Shown: positions 24,459-35,491 of the stretch, piece after piece
How positions within the stretch are numbered: the first letter of the stretch is position 1
How the letters are laid out: each line of letters begins with the position of its first letter
Assembly (NCBI GenBank): GCA_006176705.1
Contig: QRFJ01003348.1
Coordinates: 236,912 to 300,911 of the forward strand
Length of the DNA: 64,000 bases
Origin: Cocos nucifera
Taxonomy: Eukaryota; Streptophyta; Magnoliopsida; Arecales; Arecaceae
Reading direction: 5' to 3'
Notes under the pieces: generated by a model
Database searches by the model: none
What the model was told of the DNA's origin: nothing
What the model saw: the letters and a program-made list of their open reading frames with translations, nothing else
Program-made: the position numbers and the translations under genes

Positions 24459-25140
24459 AGATGAGATGGAGAAAGCCTTTAGGACGATGGGGTGTATTGA
24501 TGAGGAGAAGGTCAAATTTGCCACCTATATACTTCATGATAGAGCCATCATTGGTGGAAGTCTGTGGAACTTGCTTTGGCTAATGGTCATGAGCTAGTTA
24601 CTTGGCAAAGGTTCTACATTGCTTCCTATTTCAAGTATTTCCCTTCTAGGCAACTAAGAGAGTTAGAAAGAGAATTTCTTCATTTGTCTCAGGGTAGTAT
24701 GACTATGGATGAGTATAGGGTTGAGTTTGACAAACTATCAAGATTCGCCACCACCCTAGTCATGGATGCTGAGTCTAGGATGAGAAGGTTTGAAGAGGGG
24801 TTGAAGACACATATATATCAAGGCCTAGTTGTAGTACACTTAACAATCTATAATGATCTAGTTGATAGGGCCAAGAATATGGAGATTATTTGGAAAGAAA
24901 CCAAGATACTATGGGAGGCAAGCAAAAGAAGAGGAGTAGAGGTACAAATACTTATACTTCTGATGTGTCTACAAAATTTCTTGTTAAGTCTTGGTGTTCA
25001 GGAAAAATGACTCAGCAGGACAAGCCTAAGTGTGAAGCATGTGGTGGTGTTCATAAGACAAAAAACTATAGATGAGCAACTGGAGCTTGTTTTCAAATGT
25101 GGCTAGCAAGGCCATAAGATAGCCAAGTGCCCTTAGATTC
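24459..25140 (+). pseudogene. Tekay gag and zinc-knuckle remnant
   Basis: 24459-24560 reads DEMEKAFRTMGCIDEEKVKFATYIL. After a frameshift, 24564-25010 carries VTWQRFYIASYFKYFPSRQ and FLHLSQGSMTMDEY, then EFDKLSRFA: the retrotransposon gag domain. Zinc knuckles follow around 25034-25135: CEACGGVHKTKNYR, with the final Cys replaced by R or lost at the stop, then CFKCG with an in-frame stop and GHKIAKCP. The domain order is intact but the frame is broken at least three times. Confidence 0.8.
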
Positions 25141-25375
25141 TTTAGGAATCCCAAACGATTCATAAACCCCAGGCCACGAGGATCCAGCTTGTGCAAGCTC
25201 TTGTTCTTTCGGCCTCTACTACTCTGACTTAGCCAACTCAGGATTATCTCAAGGGCAATAAAAGTGCAGAAAACTACTTACTCAGGACCATGTTTATGGA
25301 TTGACTTAGTAGGATACTCAGGCATCCAACACCATGGTGTCAAGTATATTATTAACCACATCTATTTAAACTCAT

Positions 25376-26242
25376 GTGTTATTTTATTCAGGTGCTATGT
25401 ACTCTTTTGTATCTCCTATATCTGTACAAAAGCATAACATGCCCTATGTGCCATTGGTGTTTGATTTAAATATTAGCACCCCTGTCGGGGGTAAGATGAT
25501 CTCTGATCAGATCTGCAAGTCTTGTTCAGTTCAGATAGAGGGTAGAGAATTAACTGCATCTCTAATAGCTATTGATATCCATAATTTTGATATAAGTTTA
25601 GGTATGAACTAGTTGGCATCACATTTTGCCACTATTGATTGCCATGAGAAACAGGTGAATTTCTCCATTCTTGGTGATATAGATTTTAGTTTTATTGGTA
25701 GTGGTGCCTACACTTCTCCTCGAGTTATTTCTACCTTACAAATTAAATTGCTACTTAAGAAGGGGTGTATGGTATACCTAGCCATAGTATCCAATGCTAG
25801 ACAAAGAGATCAAAAACTAGAAGATATTTTTGTGGTTAAAGAATATCTTGACATCTTTCCAGAAGATCTTCCTAGGGTTGTCTCCAAATAGAAAGATTAA
25901 GTTTACAATTGAGTTGATTCTCAGTACATAACCAATTTCAAAAGCCCCTTATAGAATGGCTCCAACTAAAATGAAGAAATTAAAGGAGAAATTGCAAGAT
26001 CTTTTTGATAAAGGCTTTATCAAACCTAGTATTTTCCCATGGAGAGCTTTAGTATTTGTTTGTAAAGAAGAAGGATGGCAGTATAAGGTTATTTATTGAT
26101 TATCGGGAGATAATGATTGTGAATAACAAATATCCTCTACCTAGGATCGATGATCTATTTGACCAATTATAGGGTGTTGAGGTATTCTCTAAGATTGATC
26201 TTCATTCTAGGTAACATCAATTGAAGATAAGGGTAGAGGATG
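25376..26242 (+). pseudogene. Tekay protease and RT N-terminal half
   Basis: 25376-25612 gives LFYSGAMYSFVSP. The aspartic-protease catalytic Asp of the usual DSGA is Tyr here (TAT at 25385-25387). Next come LGMN and ASHFATIDCHEKQVNF, then VVKEYLDIFPEDLPRVV. After frameshifts the RT start reads ISKAPYRMAPTKMKKLKEKL (25940-) and NKYPLPRIDDLFDQL (26130-), then HQLKIRVEDV at 26218-26243, where the solo LTR interrupts. The sequence resumes at 30829 with PKTAF. Confidence 0.8.
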
Positions 26243-26953
26243 TTTAGGGTTCTGATGGCACAGCAGAAGTATGGATTTCAAAAATTTTATCATGAAATTC
26301 AAACAATCAAACCCTAATCCAAGATCACCTTGATGATTAACAACCATATAGTATATAAATCATATCAATATAAATAGTATAGAACAATACATTAGGCTGA
26401 TGAAGATGGGAAGATGGGAAGAAGTCGGTAATCAATCTTTCCATTAGGCATTCAAGTGTATGCCCTCCAATAGTGATCCACATAGGATCTTGATCAAGGA
26501 TCTAACCCTTGCACACGTTGGTTCATGTTGATTAATTCTTGTATGAAGAATTTGATCAACTTAATCCGGCAAAAACACACTTAGACAAGTGTTAGCACCA
26601 AAGACTCTTTCTCTTACTACTTTCTCCCCTTGATCATTCCTAATTCTCTTTCTAAACCCTTGTCTTAAATCAGACTCCTTGTCCTAATCTAGACCTTGTC
26701 TTAACAAGAGAAGAACGAGAATAATTCAGACACCCTAGAAAAAAACAACCTTCCCTCTTTCCTAGCCTTTTCTTTTTTCTTACTTTCCTATTCCTTGTCT
26801 TGCCTATTTTTTTTCCTAAGTCATTGTCCTAAAGAAGACTTCTTGTCCTAATTTAAGATCTTATCTTGATAACACAAAGGAAGAAGAAATATTGGGACAA
26901 GGTTGTAAGAAAGAAGAGTTTTGATGGAATGAAAATCCCTGGGCACGCCTACC

Positions 26954-26961
26954 TATTTATA
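26954..26961 (-). promoter_or_regulatory. LTR TATA box, repeat unit 1
   Basis: The minus strand reads ACCTATAAATAGGT, a good plant TATA box and also a short palindrome. It lies where an LTR promoter would be in the minus orientation of the element. Confidence 0.5.
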
Positions 26962-27921
26962 GGTATCATAGAGATGCCATCCAGATTTTCTCGTTCCCTT
27001 CCATACCTTATCTCATGCCCATTATATTTTTCTCATGCCCATCTGGATTCTAGGACATGTGGAAATATCGAAATTAATTCAAAGAGTTGCTTCAAGCAGA
27101 AGGACTCTTCAGAATTAATTCTACGGTGTTTTATCGAAGAGTCATGAAGCTTCAATTTGGCTCCATCATTCTCTACCCTTGATTGGTGCAACAAAGCAAT
27201 CCAAGGGCCACAAAAGGAGGCATCAGCCAAGCCTTGGGCATGGGAAATAAGAAATGTACAAGAGAAAAAGAAGAGTCCATAACTAAGTGGACTCTAGGTG
27301 GCTAGGGTTTGAATTTTAACCATTTAAATTTGCAACCAACTAAGAGTTTAAAACCCAAAAGGACTCTTGGGTGCGTAAGAATTCAGATGTCATGCACAAA
27401 ATGAAAATCTTTCCATTAGGCATCCAAGTGTATGCCCTCCAATAGTGATCCACACAGGATCTTAATAAAGGATCTAACCCTTGCACACGTTGGTTCGTGT
27501 GGATTAATTCTTGTATAAAGAATCTAATCAACTTAATCTGGCAAAAACATACTTAGATAAGTTTTAGCACCAAAGACACTTTCTCTTACTACTTTCTCCT
27601 CTTGATCATTCCTAATTTTCTTTCCAAACCCCTGTCTTAAATCATACTTCTTATCCTAATATGGACCTTGTCTTAACAAGAGAAGAATGAGAATTATTCA
27701 GACTAGAAAAAAACAACCTTCCCTCTTTCCTAGCCTTTCCTTTTTTCTTACTTTCCTATTTCTTGTCTTGCCTATTTTTTTTCCTAAGTCATTGTCCTAA
27801 AGAAGGCTTCTTATCCTAATTTAGGATTTTATCTTGACAACACAAAGGAAGAAGAAATATTGGGACAAGGTTGTAAGAAAGAAGAGTTTTGATGGAATGA
27901 AAATCCCCGGGCGCACCTACC

Positions 27922-27929
27922 TATTTATA
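27922..27929 (-). promoter_or_regulatory. LTR TATA box, repeat unit 2
   Basis: Identical CTATAAATAGG on the minus strand, 968 bases from the unit 1 copy. Confidence 0.5.
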
Positions 27930-28904
27930 GGTATCGTAAAGATGCCATCCAGATTTTTTCGTTCCCTTCCATACCTTATCTCATACCCATCTCATGCCCA
28001 TTATATTTTTCTCATGCCCATCTAAATTCTAGGACATGTAGAAACATCAGAATTAATTCGAAGAGTTGCTTCAAGCAGAAGGACTCTTCAAAATTAATTC
28101 TATGGTGTTTTACCGAAGAGTCACGAAGCTTCAATTTGGCTCCATCATTCTCTACCCTTGATTGGCGCAACAAAGCAATCCAAGGGCCACAAAAGGAGGC
28201 ATTAGCCAGGCCTTGGGCATGGGAAATAAGAAATGTACAAGAGAAAAAGAAGAGTCCATAACTAAGTGGACTCTAGGTGGCTAGGGTTTGAATTTTAACC
28301 ATTTAAATTTGCAACCAACTAAGAGTTTAAAACCCAAAAGGACTCTTGGGTGCCTAAGAATTCAGATGTCATGCACAAAATGAAAATCTTTCCATTAGGC
28401 ATCCAAGTGTATGCCCTCCAATAGTGATCCACATAGGATCTTGATAAAGGATCTAACCCTTGCACACGTTGGTTCGTGTGGATTAATTCTTGTATAAAGA
28501 ATTTGATCAACTTAATCTGGCGAAAACATACTTAGACAAGTTTTAGCACCAAAAACTCTTTCTCTTACTACTTTCTCCCCTTGATCATTCCTACTTCTCT
28601 TTCTAAACCCCTATCTTAAATCAGACTTCTTATCCTAATCTAGACCTTGTCTTAACAAGAGAAGAATGAGAATTATTCAGACACCCTAGAAAAAAACAAC
28701 CGTCCCTCTTTCCTAGCCTTTCCTTTTTTCTTGCTTTCCTATTTCTTGTCTTGCCTATTCTTTTTCCTAAGTCATTATCCTAAAGAAGACTTCTTATCCT
28801 AATTTAGGATCTTATCTTGACAACACAAAGGAAGAAGAAATATTGGGACAAGGTTGTAAGAAAGAAGAGTTTTAATGGAATGAAAATCCCCAGGTGCGCC
28901 TACC

Positions 28905-28912
28905 TATTTATA
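28905..28912 (-). promoter_or_regulatory. LTR TATA box, repeat unit 3
   Basis: Identical CTATAAATAGG on the minus strand, 983 bases from the unit 2 copy. Confidence 0.5.
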
Positions 28913-29491
28913 GGTATCGTAAAGATGCCATCCAGATTTTCTCATTCCCTTCCATACCTTATCTCATAACCATCTCATGCCCATTATATTTTTCTCATGC
29001 CCATCTGAATTCTAGGATATGTAGAAACATCAGAATTAATTCGAAGAGTTGCTTCAAGCAGAAGGACTCTTAAGAATTAATTCTATGATGTTTTACCGAA
29101 GAGTCACGAAGCTTTAATTTGGCTCCATCATTCTCTACCCTTGATTGGCACAACAAAGCAATCCAAGGGCCACAAAAGGAGGCATCAGCCAGGCCTTGGG
29201 CATGGGAAGTAAGAAATGTACAAGAGAAAAAGAAGAGTCCATAACTAGGTGGACTCTAGGTGGCTAGGGTTTGAATTTTAACCATTTAAATTTGCAACCA
29301 ACTAAGAGTTTAAAACCCAAAAGGACTCTTGGGTGCCTAAGAATTCAGATGTCATGCACAAAATGAAGATTCGTGACATCCAAATGGATAATTATGGGAA
29401 AGCATGGGGCGCCACATGTCCATGGCGCACAAAGTTTTCCCCACGCCCATAAATTTGACCAATTCAAATGTATCTTGGGCATTGAAAAGGG

Positions 29492-29533
29492 AGAGAGAGA
29501 GAGAGAGAGAGGAAGAGAGAGAGAGAGAGAATA
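29492..29533. repeat. GA microsatellite within the solo LTR
   Basis: A run of GAGAGA interrupted once by GGAA, in the part of the LTR outside the triplication. A CT run sits in the Copia LTR at 2354-2374. Confidence 0.8.
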
Positions 29534-30828
29534 AAAGGTGCTTCAAAGTGGCTTAACCCAACCAAAATTTGGTTAGCCAATTTTGCCAAAAATTGAACCA
29601 GAAATGAACCGATCTCAAATCCAATTCGAGTTAGGGTTAGGATTTGCAACATGTGCTAGCGTATTCAATCTGCAAACTCGATCTAATTCAATTAGATTCT
29701 TGATCAATTCTCTTTATGTGTGATCTATTGGATACCATATCTAGCCAGTAGTAGGTCTGCGTACAAGTTGACCTAATCTGATTGGAATCCAATTAAACCG
29801 ATTTAGGTCAAAATGAGCTAATCCAAAATCAATAATTAGAACATTTTTTAATTAGTGATCGAATTAAACTCTTTAATTTGATCAAGCCTACAAGTCAAGA
29901 TTGACGTCTAGCAACATATCATGACTACCTAGAAGATATGAAATTACTAAATATATCCTTTATTGGTAAGTTTCCATGCAATTCAATCCTTCGATCATCC
30001 CTGCATCCCAAATATGTTCATTAGCATGGAATAATGTCAAACTCATTCACATATTCATATCAATTCTTAATCAACCAATGATGACTCAAATGATGAAGCA
30101 TTAGAAACTCTTTCTAATCTCCATCCTGCTTTTGGCCAAAAGATTTTTTCTGAGTCATCTAAGATTGAGAATTCACAAGATGCAAACTCCTCTTACTAGA
30201 GTGATCGATTTTTTGTTGATCGACTCACAATCTTCATATACACTCTACCATATCCAGAACATCTTGTACATGTCTTAATGACATGCTTGGGTATGAACCA
30301 AAATATGGATTCATGTCCACAAGATTCCATGGTGATCTCAGGTCTAAGAATCATTTACACAACTCTCACTTAGAGAATGATCTTTTGACATGTAAATAAG
30401 ATTCCATAAGATATTCTTTATAAGTGAGTCAATTCAGTGAACACATTCCCTAATAAGCAGCAACATCCTTATATTAGTGTCCCCACATAAGTAACTTATG
30501 AGATCAGTCATCCTTTTCTTTGAGCATAAATGGGATGTGCTAGTCTATCCAGAACATTGATTTCTGACTCAATATTTCTATGACTAAGAATATTTAGGAT
30601 CAGAATTTTAGGTCTTACGGGCATGATCTATTCATGTCTTCTAAAACCATTGTCCTAATCCATGAGATTCATCATAATCTTAAACATTATAAGATGCAGC
30701 TAAAATGATGAAACAATATCTTTATTTTATTAATAAAAGAAAATATTACATGAATTAAAATTTACAAAGAAAAGTACCATCGTATTATATATGCGATTGG
30801 CTTATAGAGCACTCTTCTTTCAGGATGT

Positions 30829-31800
30829 GCCTAAGACCGCTTTTCGCATGTGATATGGGCACTAGGACTTCTTGATCATGCCCTTTGGGTCGATAGATAC
30901 TCCAGCAGCTTTTATAAGCCTAATAAATAAGGTATTTAAGCCTTATTTAGATAAATTTATGGTTATCTTTATTGATGATATCTAGATTTACATTGGAAGT
31001 CAATCCGAGCATGAGCAACACTTGAGAATTGTTCTAGAAACTTTGAGATAGAAGTAGTTATATGGTAAATTGAAGAAAAATGAGTTTTGGTTGAACAGTG
31101 TAGTATTCTTAGGGCTCATAGTATCTAAATAAGATATTTATGTAGATCCAAAGAAAGTGGAGGTAGTGGTGAACTGGAATAGGCCAAACACTATTTCTAA
31201 GATTCATAATTTCTTGGGGTTAGATGGATACTATGGATAGTTTGTCGAGAATTTTTCTTGTATTGTTGCACCTTTGACTCGACTAACTCATAAAGCAGTT
31301 AAGATTGAGTGGTCAAATGAATGTATATAGAGCTGTCAAAAGCTAAAGTGACATTTGGCAACAACCCCTATTCTTACCTTTTCTTCTAGTGGTGGAGGTT
31401 TCAATATTTATAACGATGCCTCAAAGAAGGGATTGGGTTGTATACTAATACAAAATGACATGGTAATTGCTTATGCCTCTCGACAACTAAAGCCTTATAA
31501 GAAAAATTATCCTACTCATAATCTTGAACTGGCAACTGTTGTATTTGCATTAAAAATTTGGACACTATTTGTATGGTGAATCTTATAAAATGTATACTGA
31601 TCATAAAAGTCTAAAATACCTTTTTACTCAAAAGGAACTCAATATGAGATAATGGAGATGGTTAGAATTATTTAAAAATTATGATTTATCCATACAATAT
31701 CATCCAAGAAAAGCTAATGTGGTCGCCAACGCACTAAGTAGAAAATCTTCAAGTAGGATAGTTTCTTTACTCACCTCTCAAAAAAGCATTTTGGAAGATT
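30829..31800 (+). pseudogene. Tekay RT C-terminal half and RNase H
   Basis: Resumes exactly where 26242 stopped: PKTAFRM, GHZDFLIMPFG-like text, TPAAFISLINKVFKPYLDKF, then FIDDI (30969-) with the two catalytic Asp of RT present. RNase H follows with YNDASKKGLGCIL (31409-), HNLELATVVFALKIW and YTDHKSLKYLF, so its Asp, Glu and Asp are retained. YHPRKANVVANALSRKS (31697-) is the usual end of RNase H. In-frame stops occur every 20-60 codons, mostly TAG where Trp or Gln codons are expected. Confidence 0.85.
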
Positions 31801-31847
31801 TGAGAAGAGCAGAGGTTGAAGTTTGTTTGTATAATCCTTATACATAG

Positions 31848-33000
31848 TTGGCTAACGTGCATGTCCGACCTACTTTAATGGTAAGAATCAAGGTCATACA
31901 AATAAATGATCCTCAACTACAAAAGATTACAAGTGATGTGGAGTTAGGTTCCCAGACAGAGTTTAGTATTCATGAGGATGGATCATTGAGATTTAATAAT
32001 AATATGATTGGTATTCCAAATGACTTTGAGTTGAAAAGAGAAATTATAGAGGAAGCTCATAACATAGGGTATATATATAGTGCACCTTAGAAGCACCACT
32101 ATAAGGATCTAAAGAATATATTTTGGAGGACTAACATGAAGAGGGAGATTGCACAATTTGTAGCATAGTGCTTGACTTATCAGTAAGTAAAAGCAGTACA
32201 CCAAAGACCAACAAGATTGTTGGAGCCCCTTCTTATTCCTAAATGGGAGTAGGAACATATTGCAATAGACTTTGTATCTAGGTTATCTTGTACTCCTAAG
32301 AGGTATGATCCCTATAGGTAATTATAAATAGACCGACAAAATTAGCTCACTTATTGGCCTTTAAAATAGGAATGACATTACAAAAGCTTGCAAAACTTTA
32401 TATCAAGCAGATAGTGTGGTTGCATAGAGTTTTTGTATCTATTGTTTCATATAGAGATTCACAGTTTGTAGCACATTTTTGAGGAAGTCTACAAAATGCT
32501 TTAGGGACCACTCTTAATTTTAGTATCATTTTCCATCCCCAGATTGATGGCCTATCAGGAAAGATCATTCAAATTTTGGAGGATACTATTAAGAGCTTAT
32601 GTAATTGATATGGGAGATTCTTGGGTGCCCTTGGTTGATTTTGCTTATAATAATAGCTATCAGACGAGTATTTAGATGGCTTCTTTTGAAGCTCTTTATG
32701 GAAGTAAATGCATATCTCCTATTTGTTAGGATGATGTGGGTGAAAGAAAAATTATGGATCCTAAGATTATTCAATAGATAATTGAAAAGATTTAATTGAT
32801 CAAAGAATGCCTTTGAATAATTCATAGTAGATAGAAAAGTTATGTAAATAATAGGAAGCTGAGAATTAGAATTTCAAGTTGGAGATCATGTATTTTTTAG
32901 AGTATCTCCCACTAGAGGAGTGATGTGATTTGGAATTCGTAAGAAACTTCGTCTTTGGTATGTGAACCTTTTTGAGATTCTAGAAAGAATTAGAGCTGTA
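31848..33000 (+). pseudogene. Tekay integrase remnant
   Basis: Zinc-binding part: EEAHNIGYIY, where the second His of HHCC is lost, then KDLKNIFWRTNMKREIAQFV and CLTYQ, where the last Cys is Tyr. Core: VHQRPTRLLEPLLIPKWE, then AIDFVS with the first catalytic Asp. Near 32447 the second Asp of the usual SDRD is Tyr (SYRD). Near 32558 the catalytic Glu is Gly (GLSGKIIQ, usual GQSERTIQ). YNNSYQTSI (32650-) and the C-terminal fold (32870-33060) follow in shifted frames. The enzyme could not be active. Confidence 0.8.
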
Positions 33001-33159
33001 GCATATAAATTGGCACTTCCACCCTCGTTAGTTGGAGTTTATAATGTATTTCATATTTCTATGTTAAAAAAGTATACTCTGGATGTGAGCAATATAGTAG
33101 AGTTGGTGCCTTTATAGCTCAGAGAAGACTTGTCTTACAATGAGCAACTTATACATATT

Positions 33160-33330
33160 GTTGACAAAAAGAAACAGGTATTAAGAATGTGCATGATTCA
33201 CTACACTAAGATCTAGTATAGTAATCACATAAAATGTAAGGCTACTTGGAAACTGAAGGATGAGATGAAGGAGAAATATCAAGACTTTTTTGCAAATTGA
33301 GGTATCTCAAATTTTGAAAATAAAATTTTT
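33160..33330 (+). pseudogene. Tekay C-terminal chromodomain-like tail
   Basis: Reads KKKQVLRMCMIHYTKI, then NHIKCKATWKLKDEMKEKYQDFF, matching the Tekay pattern RNKxIPLVKVLW, then EATWELEEEMREKYP. It ends ISNFENKIF directly before the polypurine tract. One stop replaces a Trp-rich position near 33214. Confidence 0.7.
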
Positions 33331-33345
33331 AAAAAGAGGGAAGAA
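33331..33345 (+). other. Polypurine tract of the Tekay element
   Basis: AAAAAGAGGGAAGAA lies directly before TGTGACACC, as is standard for plus-strand priming next to a 3' LTR. Confidence 0.75.
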
Positions 33346-34548
33346 TGTGACACCTAGCTGTTTGGGCTGGCCCCTTGGCCTAGCCCGAAACCAAATAAAA
33401 GGCTCAAAGGCCCTTTGTCCCATTCAAAAGGAAAAAAAATAGGGGAGAGCCCTGATGGACTATGATGGAGGAGGAGTTATCCTCCATCACGAGTTTGTCA
33501 AAGGCACTTCTATTTAAACCCTCAACCTCGCCATCAGTGTTCATCACAGCTACCACTCATCCTTTTCTCCATTTTCTTCTATTGATTGCCAACGATTTAA
33601 ATCCATTATGGTCATCAGTTACCATAGCCAAGCGCTCACCAAAGTCAAGGTAAGATTCCTTAATCTTCTCTCTTGCCTATTTTATCTTAAACTCCCATCA
33701 CCGATCATCTTCATCACCAAAAAAATCTAAAGAAAGAAAGGTCCAGAATCCCATCACCAATCCTCCAACTGTCAACCCCCCTAGTCGTGGTCTTCTTCTT
33801 CCCTTAGATCTTCTTCCTTCTTCCCTTAGATCTTCTTCCTTCTTCCCTTAGATCTTCTTCCTTCTTCTATTTCTTATTTCTTTCTCCCTCTTCTCTGTTC
33901 TTTTCTCTCTCTTCTCAAATATTGTCTCTCTTGGTTATGGGTGACCTTAATAGTTCCCTCTCATATACCCATAGTGACCTCCATTAAAGGGTCCTAAATC
34001 CTTGTTGCTGGATAGGACACTAACCTCCACCCATATCTTTATTAGATCCCATTAGATTTGGATATTCTTGATCATCGTATGCCTTGATCGGCTATAACTA
34101 ACTTAGTCGGACCAATCATATTGTAGGACTCTACCACTCGAGCAATCTTATTCTTTTTTATCCTTCTCGAGCATGAATCATATTAATAATAATACCTTAA
34201 TCTGATCCATCTAAATTATTTAGGATTTTTTAATTTGTTAAGACTTTTATGTTATTGATAATAAAATTAATTATTTATTAATGATATTAAATAGGTGAAG
34301 TGGACCTATCTAATTGAGGCTAGATTTTTAGGCATAACAAGGTAAGCAATTTAACGCCTTAAATTTGCTTTTAAATAAACTTTAAAAAATTATAATTAAT
34401 TCTTTAATTTAATTTATACTCTCTATTTTCTATTTAATAACAATGATCAAGCATATAATATTTTATTATTAAAAATAATTTATTTTGAATATATAACCTA
34501 TTTTGAGAAATGAATTTAAAAAACTTGACTGAAGAGTTTGAAAAATTA

Positions 34549-34610
<62 letters not shown>

Positions 34611-35171
34611 TATGACGTAATCCTATCAATCAAAATTATATGTTGAACTTGTTGACTTGTAATGCAAAAAAATTAATTTCAAAATTAAGCTATCGATGAT
34701 TAAAATAGTGATATCTATATTTTATATAATATATTTTTATTATCAAATCCATACCATTGAATTGCATGGCCATAACTTGATGTTGAATTCATTATTAATT
34801 TATAAAAAATAAATATTTATAAAAATATATATATTATTTTAAATTTATTTCTCTAATTAATATTATATAATTTATTTGCTCATGATCCTACTTTGATGTA
34901 TTATATTATTTACTAAACTAATATAACTCATTATTTTTTTTTTTTAATCATGAATAATCATTACTCTAGATTTAAAGAAGCACGCTACATTGCTTGGAGT
35001 TATTTAAAATATTTAGATTCCTAACTTAATTCACCCTAACTTGATTCAATTTAATTTAGATACTTGATGCGAATGAAATATTATGATTTATATTATATAA
35101 AAAAAAAATATTTTAAAAAATAATTTAATTAATTTTTTAATAAATTATTTTTTTTAAATTAAAAATTTACT

Positions 35172-35200
<29 letters not shown>
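33346..35200 (+). repeat. 3' LTR of the Tekay element
   Basis: Starts TGTGACACCTAGCTG. It has a TATA-like TTCTATTTAAACCC near 33508 and a CTTAGATCTTCTTCCTTCTTCC minisatellite (three copies, 33803-33862). Near 34300-34370 GCATAACAAGGTAAGCAATTTAACGCC resembles the inner part of chromovirus LTRs. The right end is not determined because no partner LTR or target duplication is visible; the stated end is a rough limit. Confidence 0.55.
34551..34608. repeat. TA microsatellite
   Basis: Nearly uninterrupted TATATA run of about 58 bases within the presumed LTR. Confidence 0.95.

Positions 35201-35206
<6 letters not shown>
35171..35206. repeat. ATC microsatellite
   Basis: Twelve or so tandem ATC triplets at the outer edge of the transposon-dense left part. 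Confidence 0.95.
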
Positions 35207-35272
35207 TACTATTTTTAAATTTTTATAATTTAATTTGTAGTCTTACATGATCATAGGATCCATCCTATAAGC

Positions 35273-35491
35273 ATGCAGCGTCTGCTTCGCGGCGTGATAA
35301 AGATCCCCCACTCATTATGTCCAATCCTCGTATTCATGGTATTCATCTTATATCATAGGTCAGCTAACCACGCTTTAAGCAACACATCGCCAGGGCAGAC
35401 CAACCAATCTGTAGGTTGGCTTGCGAGCTTCACTTACAAGGTAATTTATGGCATTCTGATAGTTCTTCGATTTCTGTATCTGCGGAGATAG
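35273..35491 (+). CDS. Small unrecognised ORF with one membrane segment
   Basis: A 72-codon frame with a GC content above its surroundings. Residues about 14-27 (SLCPILVFMVFILY) form one hydrophobic segment after a basic N-terminus (RLLRGVIK), followed by a polar stretch and a second hydrophobic run near the end. A GTAATTTA after TACAAG at about 35438 could be a splice donor, in which case the frame would stop being coding there. I do not recognise a family, and it may be non-coding. Confidence 0.2.
   Translation: MQRLLRGVIKIPHSLCPILVFMVFILYHRSANHALSNTSPGQTNQSVGWLASFTYKVIYGILIVLRFLYLRR

Larger units (their letters stand above)
26435..29366 (-). repeat. Three tandem copies of a ~976 bp LTR segment
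   Basis: Units start at about 26435, 27408 and 28386, each with ATCTTTCCATTAGGCATYCAAG; the third ends near 29366 at a decayed repeat of the junction (CACAAAATGAAGAT). Units 2 and 3 are more alike than either is to unit 1 in the CATACCTTATCTCA block, which has an extra CCCATCTCATG-type insertion in 2 and 3. Small ORFs recurring in each unit (26866, 27834; 27340 and 28319 on minus) are consequences of the repeat, not genes. Confidence 0.9.
26243..30822 (-). mobile_element. Copia-like solo LTR, internally triplicated, inside Tekay RT
   Basis: GGATGT occurs at both junctions (26238-26243 and 30823-30828), and joining the flanks restores RVEDVPKTAF of RT, so the insert boundaries are firm. Inside are no PBS, gag or pol. 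The content reads, on the minus strand, like the long Copia LTR at 1501-4340. The insert is 4.58 kb because a ~976 bp segment is present three times. With one copy the length would be about 2.6 kb, close to the other Copia LTRs here. TG on the minus strand is at 30822-30821. Confidence 0.7.
24446..35200 (+). mobile_element. Tekay-type chromovirus (Ty3/gypsy), 5'-truncated
   Basis: The order on + is gag, zinc knuckles, protease, RT (split by a solo LTR at 26243-30822), RNase H, integrase, chromodomain-like C-terminus, polypurine tract (33331-33345) and 3' LTR starting TGTGACACC at 33346. No 5' LTR or PBS is visible before gag, where a CACTA-like end abuts. The wording of RT, integrase and the post-chromodomain tail (ISNFENKIF, then the PPT) matches the Tekay/Del clade. 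Many stops; dead. The 3' end is uncertain. Confidence 0.8.

Noticed and set aside
26866..28510. Recurring small ORFs (about 63-93 codons)
   Set aside because: They recur only because the ~976 bp LTR unit is triplicated; no domain and no start context.
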